From contig JANYLK010000180.1 of NCBI GenBank assembly GCA_025357875.1, positions 23,985-87,984 on the forward strand: a stretch of 64,000 nt of DNA. Direction: 5' to 3'. Below the pieces are notes generated by a model. That model saw only the letters and a program-made list of their open reading frames with translations, searched no databases and was not told the origin of the DNA. A program made the translations under genes and the position numbers. How positions within the stretch are numbered: position 1 is the stretch's first letter; the number at the start of each line of letters is the position of its first letter. Source of the stretch: Granulicella sp. (GTDB lineage Bacteria > Acidobacteriota > Terriglobia > Terriglobales > Acidobacteriaceae). Of this stretch, positions 9,028-19,129 are shown piece after piece.

Positions 9028-10041
9028 ATGCTCCGAGTTTCCTATCACGACCTTTACCAAACGCTCCAGCGCGCGATGCAGCATCTCGGACTGCAAGGAG
9101 ATCGCGCCACCCTCTGCGCACGCCTCTTCGCCGAGACCACGCGCGACGGCGTCTACACGCACGGCCTCAACCGATTTCCCCGATTCGCTGAGATGGTCGC
9201 CAACGGCTGCGTTGACGTCAGTGCCGAACCCACGCGAGTCGCAGGCGCAGGCGCATTGGAGCGCTGGGACGGCCATCTTGGCCCTGGCAATCTAAACGCC
9301 CACAGCGTGATGCAACGCGCCATCGCACTCGCTCGTCAACACGGTATTGGCGGAGTCGCCCTGGCCAACACCAACCACTGGATGCGCGGCGGAAGCTACG
9401 GGTGGCTCGCTGCCGAAGCAGGCGTCTTCGCCATCTGCTGGACCAACACACTCGCCAATCTACCTCCGTGGGGCGCGTTGACCCCCGCGATCGGCAACAA
9501 TCCTCTGGTCATCGCAATCCCGCGCCCCGCTGGTGCCCACGTAGTTCTCGATATGGCAATGTCTCAGTTTTCCTATGGCGCGTTGTCCGCCTACAGCGCC
9601 AAGGGTCAGCAACTTCCAGTCGCAGGAGGATATGACGAGGCAGGCCAGCTAACCTGCGACCCCGCCGCGATCGAAGCCTCGAAACGCGCACTCGCCATCG
9701 GCTACTGGAAGGGTTCCGGTCTCTCGCTCGTACTCGACATGCTCGTCGCCATGCTCTCCGGAGGCAATGCCACTCACGAGATTCCCCAGGAACCAACACG
9801 CGAATCCGGAGTCAGCCAGATATTCCTCGCCATCGATCCGTCCAGCTTCGCCGCTCGCGAAAACATGGATGCAATTGCCACCGCAATCCTCGACTCGCTC
9901 GGCAAAGCCACCCCAATCGATCCGGCCCAGCCCGTTCGCTATCCTGGGGAGCACACGCTTCAACTTCGCCAGGAAAATCTTAGGCTGGGAGTTCCTGTCG
10001 ATCCCGAAATTTGGCAGAACCTGCAAAAGCTCTCGTTCTAG
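9028..10041 (+). CDS. Ldh-family oxidoreductase (2,3-diketo-L-gulonate reductase/malate dehydrogenase type)
   Basis: DGVYTHGLNRFPRF, GNLNAHSVM, NTNHWMRGGSYGW, GNNPLVIAIPR, VLDMAMSQFSYG. Confidence 0.88.
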   Translation: MLRVSYHDLYQTLQRAMQHLGLQGDRATLCARLFAETTRDGVYTHGLNRFPRFAEMVANGCVDVSAEPTRVAGAGALERWDGHLGPGNLNAHSVMQRAIALARQHGIGGVALANTNHWMRGGSYGWLAAEAGVFAICWTNTLANLPPWGALTPAIGNNPLVIAIPRPAGAHVVLDMAMSQFSYGALSAYSAKGQQLPVAGGYDEAGQLTCDPAAIEASKRALAIGYWKGSGLSLVLDMLVAMLSGGNATHEIPQEPTRESGVSQIFLAIDPSSFAARENMDAIATAILDSLGKATPIDPAQPVRYPGEHTLQLRQENLRLGVPVDPEIWQNLQKLSF

Positions 10042-10050
10042 CTAGCACTG

Positions 10051-11220
10051 TTAGGGGTTGACCACGCCAGGCGAGCCCTGAGCCGATGCAGCAGTTCCAA
10101 CCCGCGGATAGTACCCGCTGCGCGTGCGGACCGAAAGCTTCGAGAATCCCTTCTGCTTGGCGTCGACATGCACCACACGGTATCCGCCCAGCGTCGGCGA
10201 CCTGGACGAATGGTAGGCGATTGTGTACTGGGTTCGGATATCGTTCGCCACTTCTTTGGTAATGGCGTCGACCTCCTTCACAGATTTGGGGAAGTAGGCC
10301 TGGCCGCCCGTCTCTTCGGAGAGCGTCTCCAGCACGCGTCGAGCGTGGCGTGCCTCCCCCTTGTTGGTGTCGTCGCCGAACAGCAGACCGATGCAATAGA
10401 TCACCGGCCCGTCAAAATCCTGAATGCGGCGAATGGCCTGATCGAGCGTCGCGCTGGAGGCATTATCCTCGCCGTCGGTAATCACCAGCAGCACTTGCTT
10501 GGGGTGCTTGGCGTTCTTCGAAAGATAATCTGCCGAAGCTACCAGCGCATCGTAGATCGCGGTGCCGCCGCTTGATTTGATGTACGAAAGACCCTGCTGA
10601 AGCTTGTTGATATCGCTTGTAAAGTCCTGATCGATGAACGCCTCCCACGAGAAATCGACCACGAAGGCCTCATCCTCCCGATTGGAAAGCTTGACCAGGT
10701 CAAGCGATGCTTCGTCCACCGCGACGCGCTTGTCGTACATGGACCCGGAACTGTCGATCAGGATTCCCAGCGAGACCGGAAGATCCTCATGGCGAAATCC
10801 GGCGATATTCTGCGGAACGCCGTCTTCATAGACGTGAAACGCGTCCTTGTCCAACGTCTGCACGCTGTGGCCGGACGCATCGAAGACCGAGGCGTTCAGG
10901 CGGACTTCATAGGCGTCTTCGTGCAGGGTATATAGGCCGCCCGTGCCGCGCGCAATTGTCCCCACGGGCCCGGCGGGCTGTTGATTGCCGACAGACTGCG
11001 GAGGCGGATCGGGGTCGGGCGATGGAACAGGATCGCGATCAACCTCCAGCGAAGGTTGCGGGTGTCCCGACGTTTGCGGAAGCGTGCTCCGTTGCGGGGC
11101 TGCCTGCGTACCCGAGGGTTGCTGCGAGAGTGCCCCCAGGCTCACGAACCCAAAGAGCGCGGCAGAGGCGAAAAATCCGCCTACACCTCGAAGCCTGTTT
11201 TCTCTACTCCGACGGTGCAT
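10051..11220 (-). CDS. exported VWA (VWFA-related) domain protein
   Basis: MIDAS DSSGSM; VLLVITDGEDNAS; overlaps next upstream VWA gene. Confidence 0.85.
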   Translation of the reverse strand: MHRRSRENRLRGVGGFFASAALFGFVSLGALSQQPSGTQAAPQRSTLPQTSGHPQPSLEVDRDPVPSPDPDPPPQSVGNQQPAGPVGTIARGTGGLYTLHEDAYEVRLNASVFDASGHSVQTLDKDAFHVYEDGVPQNIAGFRHEDLPVSLGILIDSSGSMYDKRVAVDEASLDLVKLSNREDEAFVVDFSWEAFIDQDFTSDINKLQQGLSYIKSSGGTAIYDALVASADYLSKNAKHPKQVLLVITDGEDNASSATLDQAIRRIQDFDGPVIYCIGLLFGDDTNKGEARHARRVLETLSEETGGQAYFPKSVKEVDAITKEVANDIRTQYTIAYHSSRSPTLGGYRVVHVDAKQKGFSKLSVRTRSGYYPRVGTAASAQGSPGVVNP

Positions 11221-12325
11221 AATACCCCTGGCGAAAATGTACGGTCAGATTTGGAAGACCGGGCGGAGGCAAAAGTCTCACCTTCAATTTACGCCAGTTC
11301 CCGTCGTGCTTCACCTGCGACGGCGAATATCCGATCACATATTCGTTGCGCAATTCCGATGAGATGCGGGTTGCTACGTCCTGCAAATCGCTCACGTCAC
11401 CGCCGACGTTGAACATGCGGCCTCCCGTCATCTCACAGATGTCCTTCAGCAGGTCGGGACCAAGCTGCTCCTCGGTTGTCGGAGCGTAGCTATCAAAGAT
11501 GCCGATGGCATAAATCTGCACGTCACTCTCGCGGACAACGCGGCGCAACTCGCCCTCTGTATACCGGCTGCGATTGTCACCTCCATCGGAGATAATCAGC
11601 AGCGCCTTGCGTTCGTACCTCGCCTTGCGTAGATGATCGATGCCAAGATACACCGCATCAATCAGCGCAGTCCTGTTCTCCGGCTTCAACATCACCATGC
11701 GAGCCTCGACATCGTCCGGGTCGGACGTATAGTCGACGATCACTGACGGACGGTCATTGAATCCCACCACAAAGAACTCGTCCTGAGGGTTCGAGGTTCG
11801 AAGGAACTCGGTGAGCGCCTTGCGTGCGCGCACAAATTTGGTGGACATGCTTCCGCTCAGGTCAAAAACTACGCCGATTGTCAGCGGTGCGTCCTGGCTT
11901 GAAAAGTACTTGATCGACTGACCGACATTGTTGTCGAACAAATTGAAATTTTCTTTCTCAAGGCCAGTCACCAGGCGGTTCATTGGGTCGGTGACGGTCA
12001 GGGGGACCTGCACCAAATTAACCTCCACGCGTATGCGAGCGTCGTGGCGAGAAGTTGCCTCGGCGGCAACGTTGGCGGCACCCTCTATGACCGGCTTCAA
12101 CTCATCCGGCGTCTTGGGCTTCGGCGGAGCGGTTGGCGTCTGCACATTATCGAGCGGATTTTCCTGCGCGAAGCTCGAAATCGTCAGCGACGAGAATCCA
12201 AGAGCCGCGAGACACACGAGCAGCAAGAGCCGGAAGCAAGTCGCCAGACCTCTTCGCGCCATCTCACCCGTCTGATCCCGCGTTTCAAATCGCATACCGT
12301 TCACAAGACCTATATCATCTCTCAT
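11204..12325 (-). CDS. exported VWA (VWFA-related) domain protein
   Basis: FDLSGSMSTKF MIDAS, ALLIISDGGDNRSRY; IGYSP-type C-terminal region. Confidence 0.85.
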   Translation of the reverse strand: MRDDIGLVNGMRFETRDQTGEMARRGLATCFRLLLLVCLAALGFSSLTISSFAQENPLDNVQTPTAPPKPKTPDELKPVIEGAANVAAEATSRHDARIRVEVNLVQVPLTVTDPMNRLVTGLEKENFNLFDNNVGQSIKYFSSQDAPLTIGVVFDLSGSMSTKFVRARKALTEFLRTSNPQDEFFVVGFNDRPSVIVDYTSDPDDVEARMVMLKPENRTALIDAVYLGIDHLRKARYERKALLIISDGGDNRSRYTEGELRRVVRESDVQIYAIGIFDSYAPTTEEQLGPDLLKDICEMTGGRMFNVGGDVSDLQDVATRISSELRNEYVIGYSPSQVKHDGNWRKLKVRLLPPPGLPNLTVHFRQGYYAPSE

Positions 12326-12652
12326 CTCGCGGTATTTCTCATCCGAAAGGTTGTCGCGATTGCGCCCAATGAAAAATAGGATGCAAGTTGGGGTTCCCCG
12401 CTAGCGATGCGCGCTGCACTCGAAGCCTACTACTTCTCCATCTGACTCGACTTGACAGCAGAAGGAGAGCGGAATCGCGTGCACCGGAACGACGGCAGGA
12501 CCCTCGTGGCTGGAGTCTGCAGTCGAGCCAGGCAGCGCAGGAGTAAGACTGAATCTTGCATGGAATTGTGGATATCGTGTTTCCTTCCATAAATGTGGAC
12601 CCTATCGCCCGTACAATCGAACCAGACCACTCCAGGAGACCTAAGACCGAGC

Positions 12653-14059
12653 ATGGCCCGCATTTATCCGTTTCGCGCCCTTCGTTACGACACCTCCCGC
12701 GTTCGCATGGAGGACGTGGTTACCCAGCCCTACGACAAGATCACTCCGGAGATGCAGCAAGGCTATTACGAGCGAAGTCCCTACAACCTGATCCGGATCA
12801 TCCTTGGCAAGCGCGAACCCGACGACACCGAACCGCAGGACTTTCTGCCCACGGGCGAGCAGGCGCACAACTGCTACACCCGCGCCGCGGAATCGCTCAA
12901 GGAGTGGCGCGAGGAACGAATCCTGGCCGAAGAGGCGGAGCCTGCGTTGTACGGCTATTCGCAGACCTACACCGTGCCGCACACGTCAGAAGTTCGCGAG
13001 CGGCGCGGGTTCATCGCGCTGGGCCATCTCTACGACTACGCGGACAAAGTTGTCTACCGCCACGAGCAGACCTTCCCTAAGCACAAGTCGGACCGACTAG
13101 CCTTGTTCAAGGCCACGCGCGCCTACTGCGAGCAGATCTACATGCTCTATTCCGACCCGGCATTCACCTCCGAGAAGCTGATCTTTGGAGCAAAGGCCGG
13201 CGATGGACCGGGTAAGGATACCCGGCCGGCCGATCTCGCCATTACCGATGAATACGGCGTGGTCCATCGTGTCTGGAAGCTGACCGACCCATCGCTAATC
13301 AACCTAATCGTCACCGCCATGGCAGACAAGAAGCTGATCATCGCCGACGGTCACCATCGCTATGAGACTTCAGTCGCCTACGCGAAAGAGCGGTCGGCGC
13401 AACTCAAGCTGGCTCTGGGCGAGCCCCTCGATCCCGATGAAAAAGTCGGCCCTGGCCACCTTCCCGCGCCGCCGTTTCCCGAGGCCGCGATGATGATGAC
13501 CTTCGTCAACATGGACGCTTCAGGAATCACCATCCTGCCAACGCATCGCGTAGTCTTCGGCCTGGAAAACTTCTCTTCTGCGAACTTCATCACCGATGCC
13601 AGCCGTTATTTTGACATCACCGAAGTGGCAGACAATCTCGCCGGTCAAGCATTGATCGAACGCCTCGCCACAACCCCCGGCGAATCCTTCATCGCAGCTA
13701 CCGGAGACGGCAATTACATCCTGACGCCCAGGCCGGAAGAAATCGCTCCTCTGCTCGTGGGGATGCCGCCAAAGCAGCGCCAACTTGGCGTGGCGCAGCT
13801 TCACGGCGTCGTCCTCGACCACCTGCTCGGTCTCGACCAGGACACCATCACCCGCCTTGGCAATGTGCATTACATTCGCGATGCCCAGGAAGCCGTCGCG
13901 CTGGTGGAATCCGGCGAGGCCGACGTTACCTTCCTCATCAAGCCGATTACGCTCGAACAGTTGCGCGATGTATCGCTTTCGGGCGACGTGATGCCGCAGA
14001 AATCGACCGACTTCTATCCGAAGCTTTTAAGCGGACTGGCAATCTATGCACTCGACTGA
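12653..14059 (+). CDS. DUF1015 family protein
   Basis: MARIYPFRALRYD...VTQPYDKI...YNLIRIILGK...LIIADGHHRYETSVAY. ATG at 12653 preferred over 12593. Confidence 0.88.
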   Translation: MARIYPFRALRYDTSRVRMEDVVTQPYDKITPEMQQGYYERSPYNLIRIILGKREPDDTEPQDFLPTGEQAHNCYTRAAESLKEWREERILAEEAEPALYGYSQTYTVPHTSEVRERRGFIALGHLYDYADKVVYRHEQTFPKHKSDRLALFKATRAYCEQIYMLYSDPAFTSEKLIFGAKAGDGPGKDTRPADLAITDEYGVVHRVWKLTDPSLINLIVTAMADKKLIIADGHHRYETSVAYAKERSAQLKLALGEPLDPDEKVGPGHLPAPPFPEAAMMMTFVNMDASGITILPTHRVVFGLENFSSANFITDASRYFDITEVADNLAGQALIERLATTPGESFIAATGDGNYILTPRPEEIAPLLVGMPPKQRQLGVAQLHGVVLDHLLGLDQDTITRLGNVHYIRDAQEAVALVESGEADVTFLIKPITLEQLRDVSLSGDVMPQKSTDFYPKLLSGLAIYALD

Positions 14060-14104
14060 CCTGAAGCGAATTCCTCAACCTGAGTCTGGTTCGAATCAAA
14101 GCCT

Positions 14105-14992
14105 TTGATCCCTTTGCGCAAGCACGCCGCCGTCCTCCTCGTCACATTGGCGAGCGCGTCGACGGCTGCAATCACCGTTCGGGCGCAGACGCAGGCTGCA
14201 GCATCCATAAAAGCTAACGCTCCGGCCGGATGGCCGATCAATCACACCCTGGTCGTGCTCGATCCTGCGCACGGAGGCACGGAAGGCGGCGCCGTCCTGG
14301 GCGATCATGTAGCGGAGAAGGACATTACACTAGCCGTCGCTTCAAAGCTACGCGCCGCGCTGTCGACCAACGGCTTCAATGTAGTCTCTACTCGCGACGC
14401 CGGCGGCTCCGATCCCCTATCCACCGACCAGCGGGCAGAGATTGCGAACCGCACCCATGCCGCGGCCTGCATCGTGCTCCATGCCACGGCAACGGGATCC
14501 GGCGTCCATCTCTACACCTCAGACCTGCAGGCGCCAAATCAAGACCCCGATCTTACCGCTGGATTTGTGCCAATTCCGTGGGACGCGGCCCAGTCAGGAT
14601 TCGTGCGACAAAGTGCAGATCTTGCGGTTAGTTTGAGCACCGCCCTGGGCAAAGCCCATCTACCAGCGACGTTGGGCCAGGCGCCCATCCGGCCATTGAA
14701 CAACCTCATGTGCCCGGCCGTAGCAATCGAGTTGTCTCCGCTTGCGGCCCCCGGCGCGGCGGCAACTCCTGCGACTGACGGAAACTATCAGCAGCAGGTA
14801 GTGAATGCACTGACGGTCGCGCTGCGTGCGTGGCGCGACAGCCCCGCTCTTTTGCCGGTGGCAGATGCCAGCACGGGAGGCCAGACCAGCGCTCAATCCA
14901 AGGCTATTGCCGCTGCGGAGGCGACCGGGCGCGCGGCCGCTAAAGTGCGGACCTCTCCCACTCCACCGCCCGCACAGAAGGGGCCGCAATGA
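14105..14992 (+). CDS. N-acetylmuramoyl-L-alanine amidase (Amidase_3-like)
   Basis: VVLDPAHGGTEGGAV...EKDITLAVASKLRAAL...VSTRD; N-terminal signal. Confidence 0.82.
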   Translation: MIPLRKHAAVLLVTLASASTAAITVRAQTQAAASIKANAPAGWPINHTLVVLDPAHGGTEGGAVLGDHVAEKDITLAVASKLRAALSTNGFNVVSTRDAGGSDPLSTDQRAEIANRTHAAACIVLHATATGSGVHLYTSDLQAPNQDPDLTAGFVPIPWDAAQSGFVRQSADLAVSLSTALGKAHLPATLGQAPIRPLNNLMCPAVAIELSPLAAPGAAATPATDGNYQQQVVNALTVALRAWRDSPALLPVADASTGGQTSAQSKAIAAAEATGRAAAKVRTSPTPPPAQKGPQ

Positions 14993-15648
14993 TTCCCCGC
15001 TATCAACGCGTTCTCTTCTGGATCCTGTCCGGCGCGATCCTTTTGATGGCGCTGGTGCTGCTGCGGGGATGTGAGCAGACGCGCGAGAAGCTCACTCGGC
15101 ATCGCGACGAGACGCCGTTGTCTGCACCCGTAGTTACTCCAAGTGAAACGGTGCAATTAGCGCTCGCCAGCGATACGGATGGCTCGATCACACTGGTCGA
15201 ACGGGAGATCGCGCTGCCGTCGGAGAAATCCGCGCGAGCACACGCTCTGCTGGCTCGTCTCATCGCGGAATATTCTTACAAAAATTCAGCCCACCCGATC
15301 GAAAGCGGCCCGGCCGTGGACGACGTCTTCCTCATCGATCTCCCTCTGCACTCGCACTCCGGGGCTGTAGGCAGTGATTTCTCCGGCGAATTACAAGTTC
15401 TCACTGGGCAGATGGCTGTGGTCAATTTGCACGAAGCGTTTACCGACCATCACACGTCTGGCATTGAGTCCGAGACGTTGACCATCAAGTCAATCATCGG
15501 AACCTTGTATGCGAACTTTCCGGAGATCCAGCACGTACGTTTTCTGGTCGACGGCCGCTCCCGAGAAACTTTGAACGGTCACGCTGATCTGCTCCGTACC
15601 TACGCGGTGGTCAACACCACCAACAAGCCCGCGCAGGGAGTTCGCTAG
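14989..15648 (+). CDS. GerMN-domain protein, membrane anchored
   Basis: Single N-terminal TM; NLHEAF...ETLTIKSIIGTLYANFPEIQHVRFLVDGRSRETLNGHADL typical of GerMN domains; ATGA overlap with upstream gene. Confidence 0.75.
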   Translation: MIPRYQRVLFWILSGAILLMALVLLRGCEQTREKLTRHRDETPLSAPVVTPSETVQLALASDTDGSITLVEREIALPSEKSARAHALLARLIAEYSYKNSAHPIESGPAVDDVFLIDLPLHSHSGAVGSDFSGELQVLTGQMAVVNLHEAFTDHHTSGIESETLTIKSIIGTLYANFPEIQHVRFLVDGRSRETLNGHADLLRTYAVVNTTNKPAQGVR

Positions 15649-16451
15649 TGTGCGCGACCACGATCGGAGTGTTCGATTCAGGTTTTGGTGGCCTGACTGT
15701 CCTGCGCGAACTGCTTCCTCTCATCCCCGGCGCGCACTTCATCTACCTGGGTGATTCAGCGCGGCTGCCGTATGGGTCCAAGTCGCAGACCACCATCGCG
15801 CGTTATGCGGTAGAGAGTGCCCGCTTCCTCGAAGCGCACGGCGCAGATCATCTCGTGATCGCCTGCAATACCGCGTCAGCGCTAGCGATGCGAGAGATTC
15901 AAGAGGCGGTAGCGATACCGGTAACCGGCGTCATCGATCCCGTCGTCGATGCCGCATATCAGCGACATCCGAACTCCGATGTCTTGGTCCTCGCCACCAC
16001 CGCCACGGTGCAATCGCATGCGTATCGCGACCAATGCGCCACTCATGGTCTGCGTGCCAACGAGAAAGCCTGCCCGCTGCTAGTGCCGCTCGTCGAAGAG
16101 GGATGGGTCGACAACCCCATCACCCGCGATGTCCTGCGTGTCTATCTCAGCGAAGCGCTGTCTGAAAGCTCCCCCGAAGCCGTCCTTCTCGGTTGCACAC
16201 ACTACCCGTTGATTGCCCCGGTAATTCAGGCTGTTCTGCAGGAGTTGGGCTCATCGGCGGAAGTAATCGATTCCGCACGAGCCACCGCTATAGCCATTGA
16301 ACGTGCCATTCGGCTCTCCCATCCTGCCTCCTCTGGACCCGCAACCTTCCAGTGCTACGCCACCGACTCAGTCGATAAATTCGCGCGTCTGGGCAGTCAA
16401 TTCCTCGGCCAGCCCATGCCGCGAGTAGAACTTCTCGACCTCGGCGGCTAA
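15648..16451 (+). CDS. murI: glutamate racemase (GTG start, TAGTG overlap)
   Basis: GVFDSGFGGLTVLREL, YLGDSARLPYGSKS, IACNTASA, LGCTHYPL. Confidence 0.96.
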   Translation: MCATTIGVFDSGFGGLTVLRELLPLIPGAHFIYLGDSARLPYGSKSQTTIARYAVESARFLEAHGADHLVIACNTASALAMREIQEAVAIPVTGVIDPVVDAAYQRHPNSDVLVLATTATVQSHAYRDQCATHGLRANEKACPLLVPLVEEGWVDNPITRDVLRVYLSEALSESSPEAVLLGCTHYPLIAPVIQAVLQELGSSAEVIDSARATAIAIERAIRLSHPASSGPATFQCYATDSVDKFARLGSQFLGQPMPRVELLDLGG

Positions 16452-16503
16452 ACTGATCTTGCACGTTGCACCTCACCTTGAACCTGGTACCTCGACCCCA
16501 CCC

Positions 16504-16884
16504 ATGACCTATCTGCTGAAGACCGAACCCACCAAATACTCCTTCGAAGACCTGCTGCGCGACGGTGAAACCACGTGGGATGGCATCTCCAATAACCAGG
16601 CGCTGCTCACCCTGCGCAACATGAAGAAGGGCGAGAAGCTGGTCATCTATCACTCGAACGTCGGCAAGGCCGCGGTGGGAACGGCGAAGGTAGTCTCGGT
16701 CGACGCAACCGATCCGAGGAACCCGCTCGTGCGCATCAAAGGCGTCAAGCGTTTGCAGCGCGAAAAGCCGCTTGCCGAAATCCGCGAAGCGAGCATATTC
16801 CAGGGTTCACTCCTGTTTCGCCAGTTCCGTCTCTCCGTCGTACCGCTCACCGACGAGCAGTATGACTGGCTGACGCTGAGTTAG
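16504..16884 (+). CDS. EVE domain-containing protein
   Basis: MTYLLKTEPTKYSFEDLLRDGETTWDGISNNQALLTLRNMKKGEKLVIYHS...GTAKVVS. Confidence 0.92.
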   Translation: MTYLLKTEPTKYSFEDLLRDGETTWDGISNNQALLTLRNMKKGEKLVIYHSNVGKAAVGTAKVVSVDATDPRNPLVRIKGVKRLQREKPLAEIREASIFQGSLLFRQFRLSVVPLTDEQYDWLTLS

Positions 16885-16945
16885 TCGCTGATCGCCACAA
16901 CTGTTCGGCCCGCTACAACTTAAGTGCCCTTCTTATCAATCTTGT

Positions 16946-18232
16946 ATGTGGCTAAGATTGCTCAAAGGTTGGGCGCGTATGTACGTTTTTTCTTGGTTAG
17001 ATAACCGTACTCTCATTGCTTGCGACTTCATGCTGGCGCTGGCATTTGCCATCGTGTTCTTCGGCATGAAGCGAAGCTACCCCAACCTGCGTGGAATAAA
17101 CACTATAGCTATCAGCTTCCTGCTGTGCGTTCCCGGCACCTTTTTGATCGCCTCGCGCGGCTCCATTCCCTACTTCATCTCCGTCACCATCGGAAATTGC
17201 TTGATCTTCGGATCGTTCGTCTTCCTGTACCGCGGTGTCCTTCGATTTATCGGCAGCAGGCGGACCGCATTGATTCCCATTTCCGTCTCGTGCATCGCCT
17301 TGGGTGTCCTGTTTTATTACAGTCAGATTCAGAATAAAGTCGTCCCGCGCATCGTCGCGATCTCGCTAACCGTCGGCCTGGTTCGCGGCATGATCGCACT
17401 TGAGCTCTTCCGAAAATCCCCTAATTTCACCAGTCCCACAGCCCTGCGACTGTTTGCTGCGGCAATGTCCTTGTTCGCCGCTGTCGCCGTCAACTGCGGC
17501 ATCATGACCATACTTCATGGTGCGCCTTCCGGCCGCTTGGAAAGCAACGGCGTCGGCACCGCGACCTTGTTTGTCAGCGTGGTTTCACTCTTCGTCACCG
17601 GCCTCTTCATTTTAATCCTGTCCAGTGGAGAACTCATCGCCGCCAGCCGCGACGAGTCGCTGAAAGACTCGCTATCCGGCGCCTTCAATCGCCGAGGCAT
17701 CGAGCTGAAGCTCGCAGCGGAACTCCATCGCATACAAAACAGCAAGAACAAACTTTCCGTCGCACTCATCGACGTCGACTACTTCAAGTCGATCAACGAC
17801 ATCCAGGGACATGCTGCCGGCGATGCGGCTCTGCGCGACGTGGCGGAAACCATCTCCACCCATCTACGAGGTCGGGATTACCTTGGCCGATATGGCGGCG
17901 ACGAGTTTCTCCTAATTCTTCCGCAGACCCTATGCAGCATAGCTGTCGGAGTTACCGAGCGTTTGTGCAACGCCGTTAGCAGCCTCGGTATTTCCGGTGG
18001 CACAATGCCGCTGACTCTCAGCATCGGCCTCACCGAGGCTGTTCCCGAAGACGACGCCGTCACCCTGATCGCCCGCGCCGACAAGGCGCTCTACCAGGCT
18101 AAGAGCGATGGACGCAACTGCCGGCGCGTGGTCATAGCCGACGCTGACGCGCCCGTTTCAGACCCCGTACTGCAGAACGCCGCCCGAGGCGCCATCCTGA
18201 TCTCCTCGGTGGAATCCTCTTTACTGCAGTAA
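16946..18232 (+). CDS. membrane GGDEF-domain protein (putative diguanylate cyclase)
   Basis: Several TM helices then DSLSGAFNRRGIE...ALIDVDYFKSINDIQGHAAGDAALRDVA...YGGDEFLLILP (GGDEF). Confidence 0.9.
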   Translation: MWLRLLKGWARMYVFSWLDNRTLIACDFMLALAFAIVFFGMKRSYPNLRGINTIAISFLLCVPGTFLIASRGSIPYFISVTIGNCLIFGSFVFLYRGVLRFIGSRRTALIPISVSCIALGVLFYYSQIQNKVVPRIVAISLTVGLVRGMIALELFRKSPNFTSPTALRLFAAAMSLFAAVAVNCGIMTILHGAPSGRLESNGVGTATLFVSVVSLFVTGLFILILSSGELIAASRDESLKDSLSGAFNRRGIELKLAAELHRIQNSKNKLSVALIDVDYFKSINDIQGHAAGDAALRDVAETISTHLRGRDYLGRYGGDEFLLILPQTLCSIAVGVTERLCNAVSSLGISGGTMPLTLSIGLTEAVPEDDAVTLIARADKALYQAKSDGRNCRRVVIADADAPVSDPVLQNAARGAILISSVESSLLQ

Positions 18233-18340
18233 AAGTCTGCACCGCCCGCTTACCTCCTCGTCACAAGCCATTTGTGTAAGGGATGTGTGTTTCTCTTCAA
18301 TCGGCTGGTATCCTAACCGTCGGGGTATCGAGGGAAATTA

Positions 18341-19117
18341 ATGATTGATTTGAAGGGCAAAGTGGCCGTGGTGTTCGGCCTTGCGAACAAGCGCAGTATT
18401 GCTTACAGTGTGGCGCAGAAACTGGCCGAGGCTGGCGCGACCTTGGTGCTCTCGTATCAGTCAGAGCGCCTGCAGCGCGAGGCCGAAGAACTTCTCAGCG
18501 ACCTGGGCCAGACCGGCACCGGCCGCGCCTTCCAATGTGACGTCTCCCGCGACGACCAGATCGATGCGCTGTTCGCGCAGATCGCCTCGGCGTTCCCGAA
18601 GATCGATATCCTTATCCACTCCATTGGGTTTGCGCCCGCCGATGCGCTGAAAAATGATTTCCTGCTCACCACCCGCGAGGACTTCCGCATCGCCCACGAC
18701 GTCAGCGTCTACTCGCTGATTGCCGTTGCACGTGGCGCTACCCCCTTAATGACGGACGGCGGAGCGATGTTGACTCTGACATACTACGGCGCGGAAAAGG
18801 TCTTCCCAAATTACAATGTTATGGGCGTGGCCAAGGCCGGGCTGGAAGCCGCAGTGCGCTATCTCGCGACTTCCCTCGGAGCAAAGAATATTCGTGTCAA
18901 CGCGATCTCCGCCGGCCCCATCAGAACTCTCGCCGCCCGCGGCATCGGTGAATTCAGCCAGATACTCAACGCCGTCACCGCACGCGCTCCGCTGCACAGA
19001 AATGTGGAGCAGGCCGAAGTCGGCAACACTGCGCTCTTCCTCTGTTCTCCGCTGGCAAGCGGCATTACCGGGGAAATTACCTTCGTAGATTGTGGGTTTA
19101 ATATCACTGGTGTGTAG
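18341..19117 (+). CDS. fabI: enoyl-ACP reductase FabI
   Basis: GKVAVVFGLANKRSIAYSVAQKLAEAGA, TLTYYGAEKVFPNYNVMGVAKAGLEAAVRYLA. Confidence 0.93.
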   Translation: MIDLKGKVAVVFGLANKRSIAYSVAQKLAEAGATLVLSYQSERLQREAEELLSDLGQTGTGRAFQCDVSRDDQIDALFAQIASAFPKIDILIHSIGFAPADALKNDFLLTTREDFRIAHDVSVYSLIAVARGATPLMTDGGAMLTLTYYGAEKVFPNYNVMGVAKAGLEAAVRYLATSLGAKNIRVNAISAGPIRTLAARGIGEFSQILNAVTARAPLHRNVEQAEVGNTALFLCSPLASGITGEITFVDCGFNITGV

Positions 19118-19129
19118 AAAGGATGACCG

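Noticed and set aside
14080-14100. GGTTCGAATC tRNA T-loop-like motif
   Set aside because: Only ~45 bp between flanking coding regions and no acceptor/anticodon arms.
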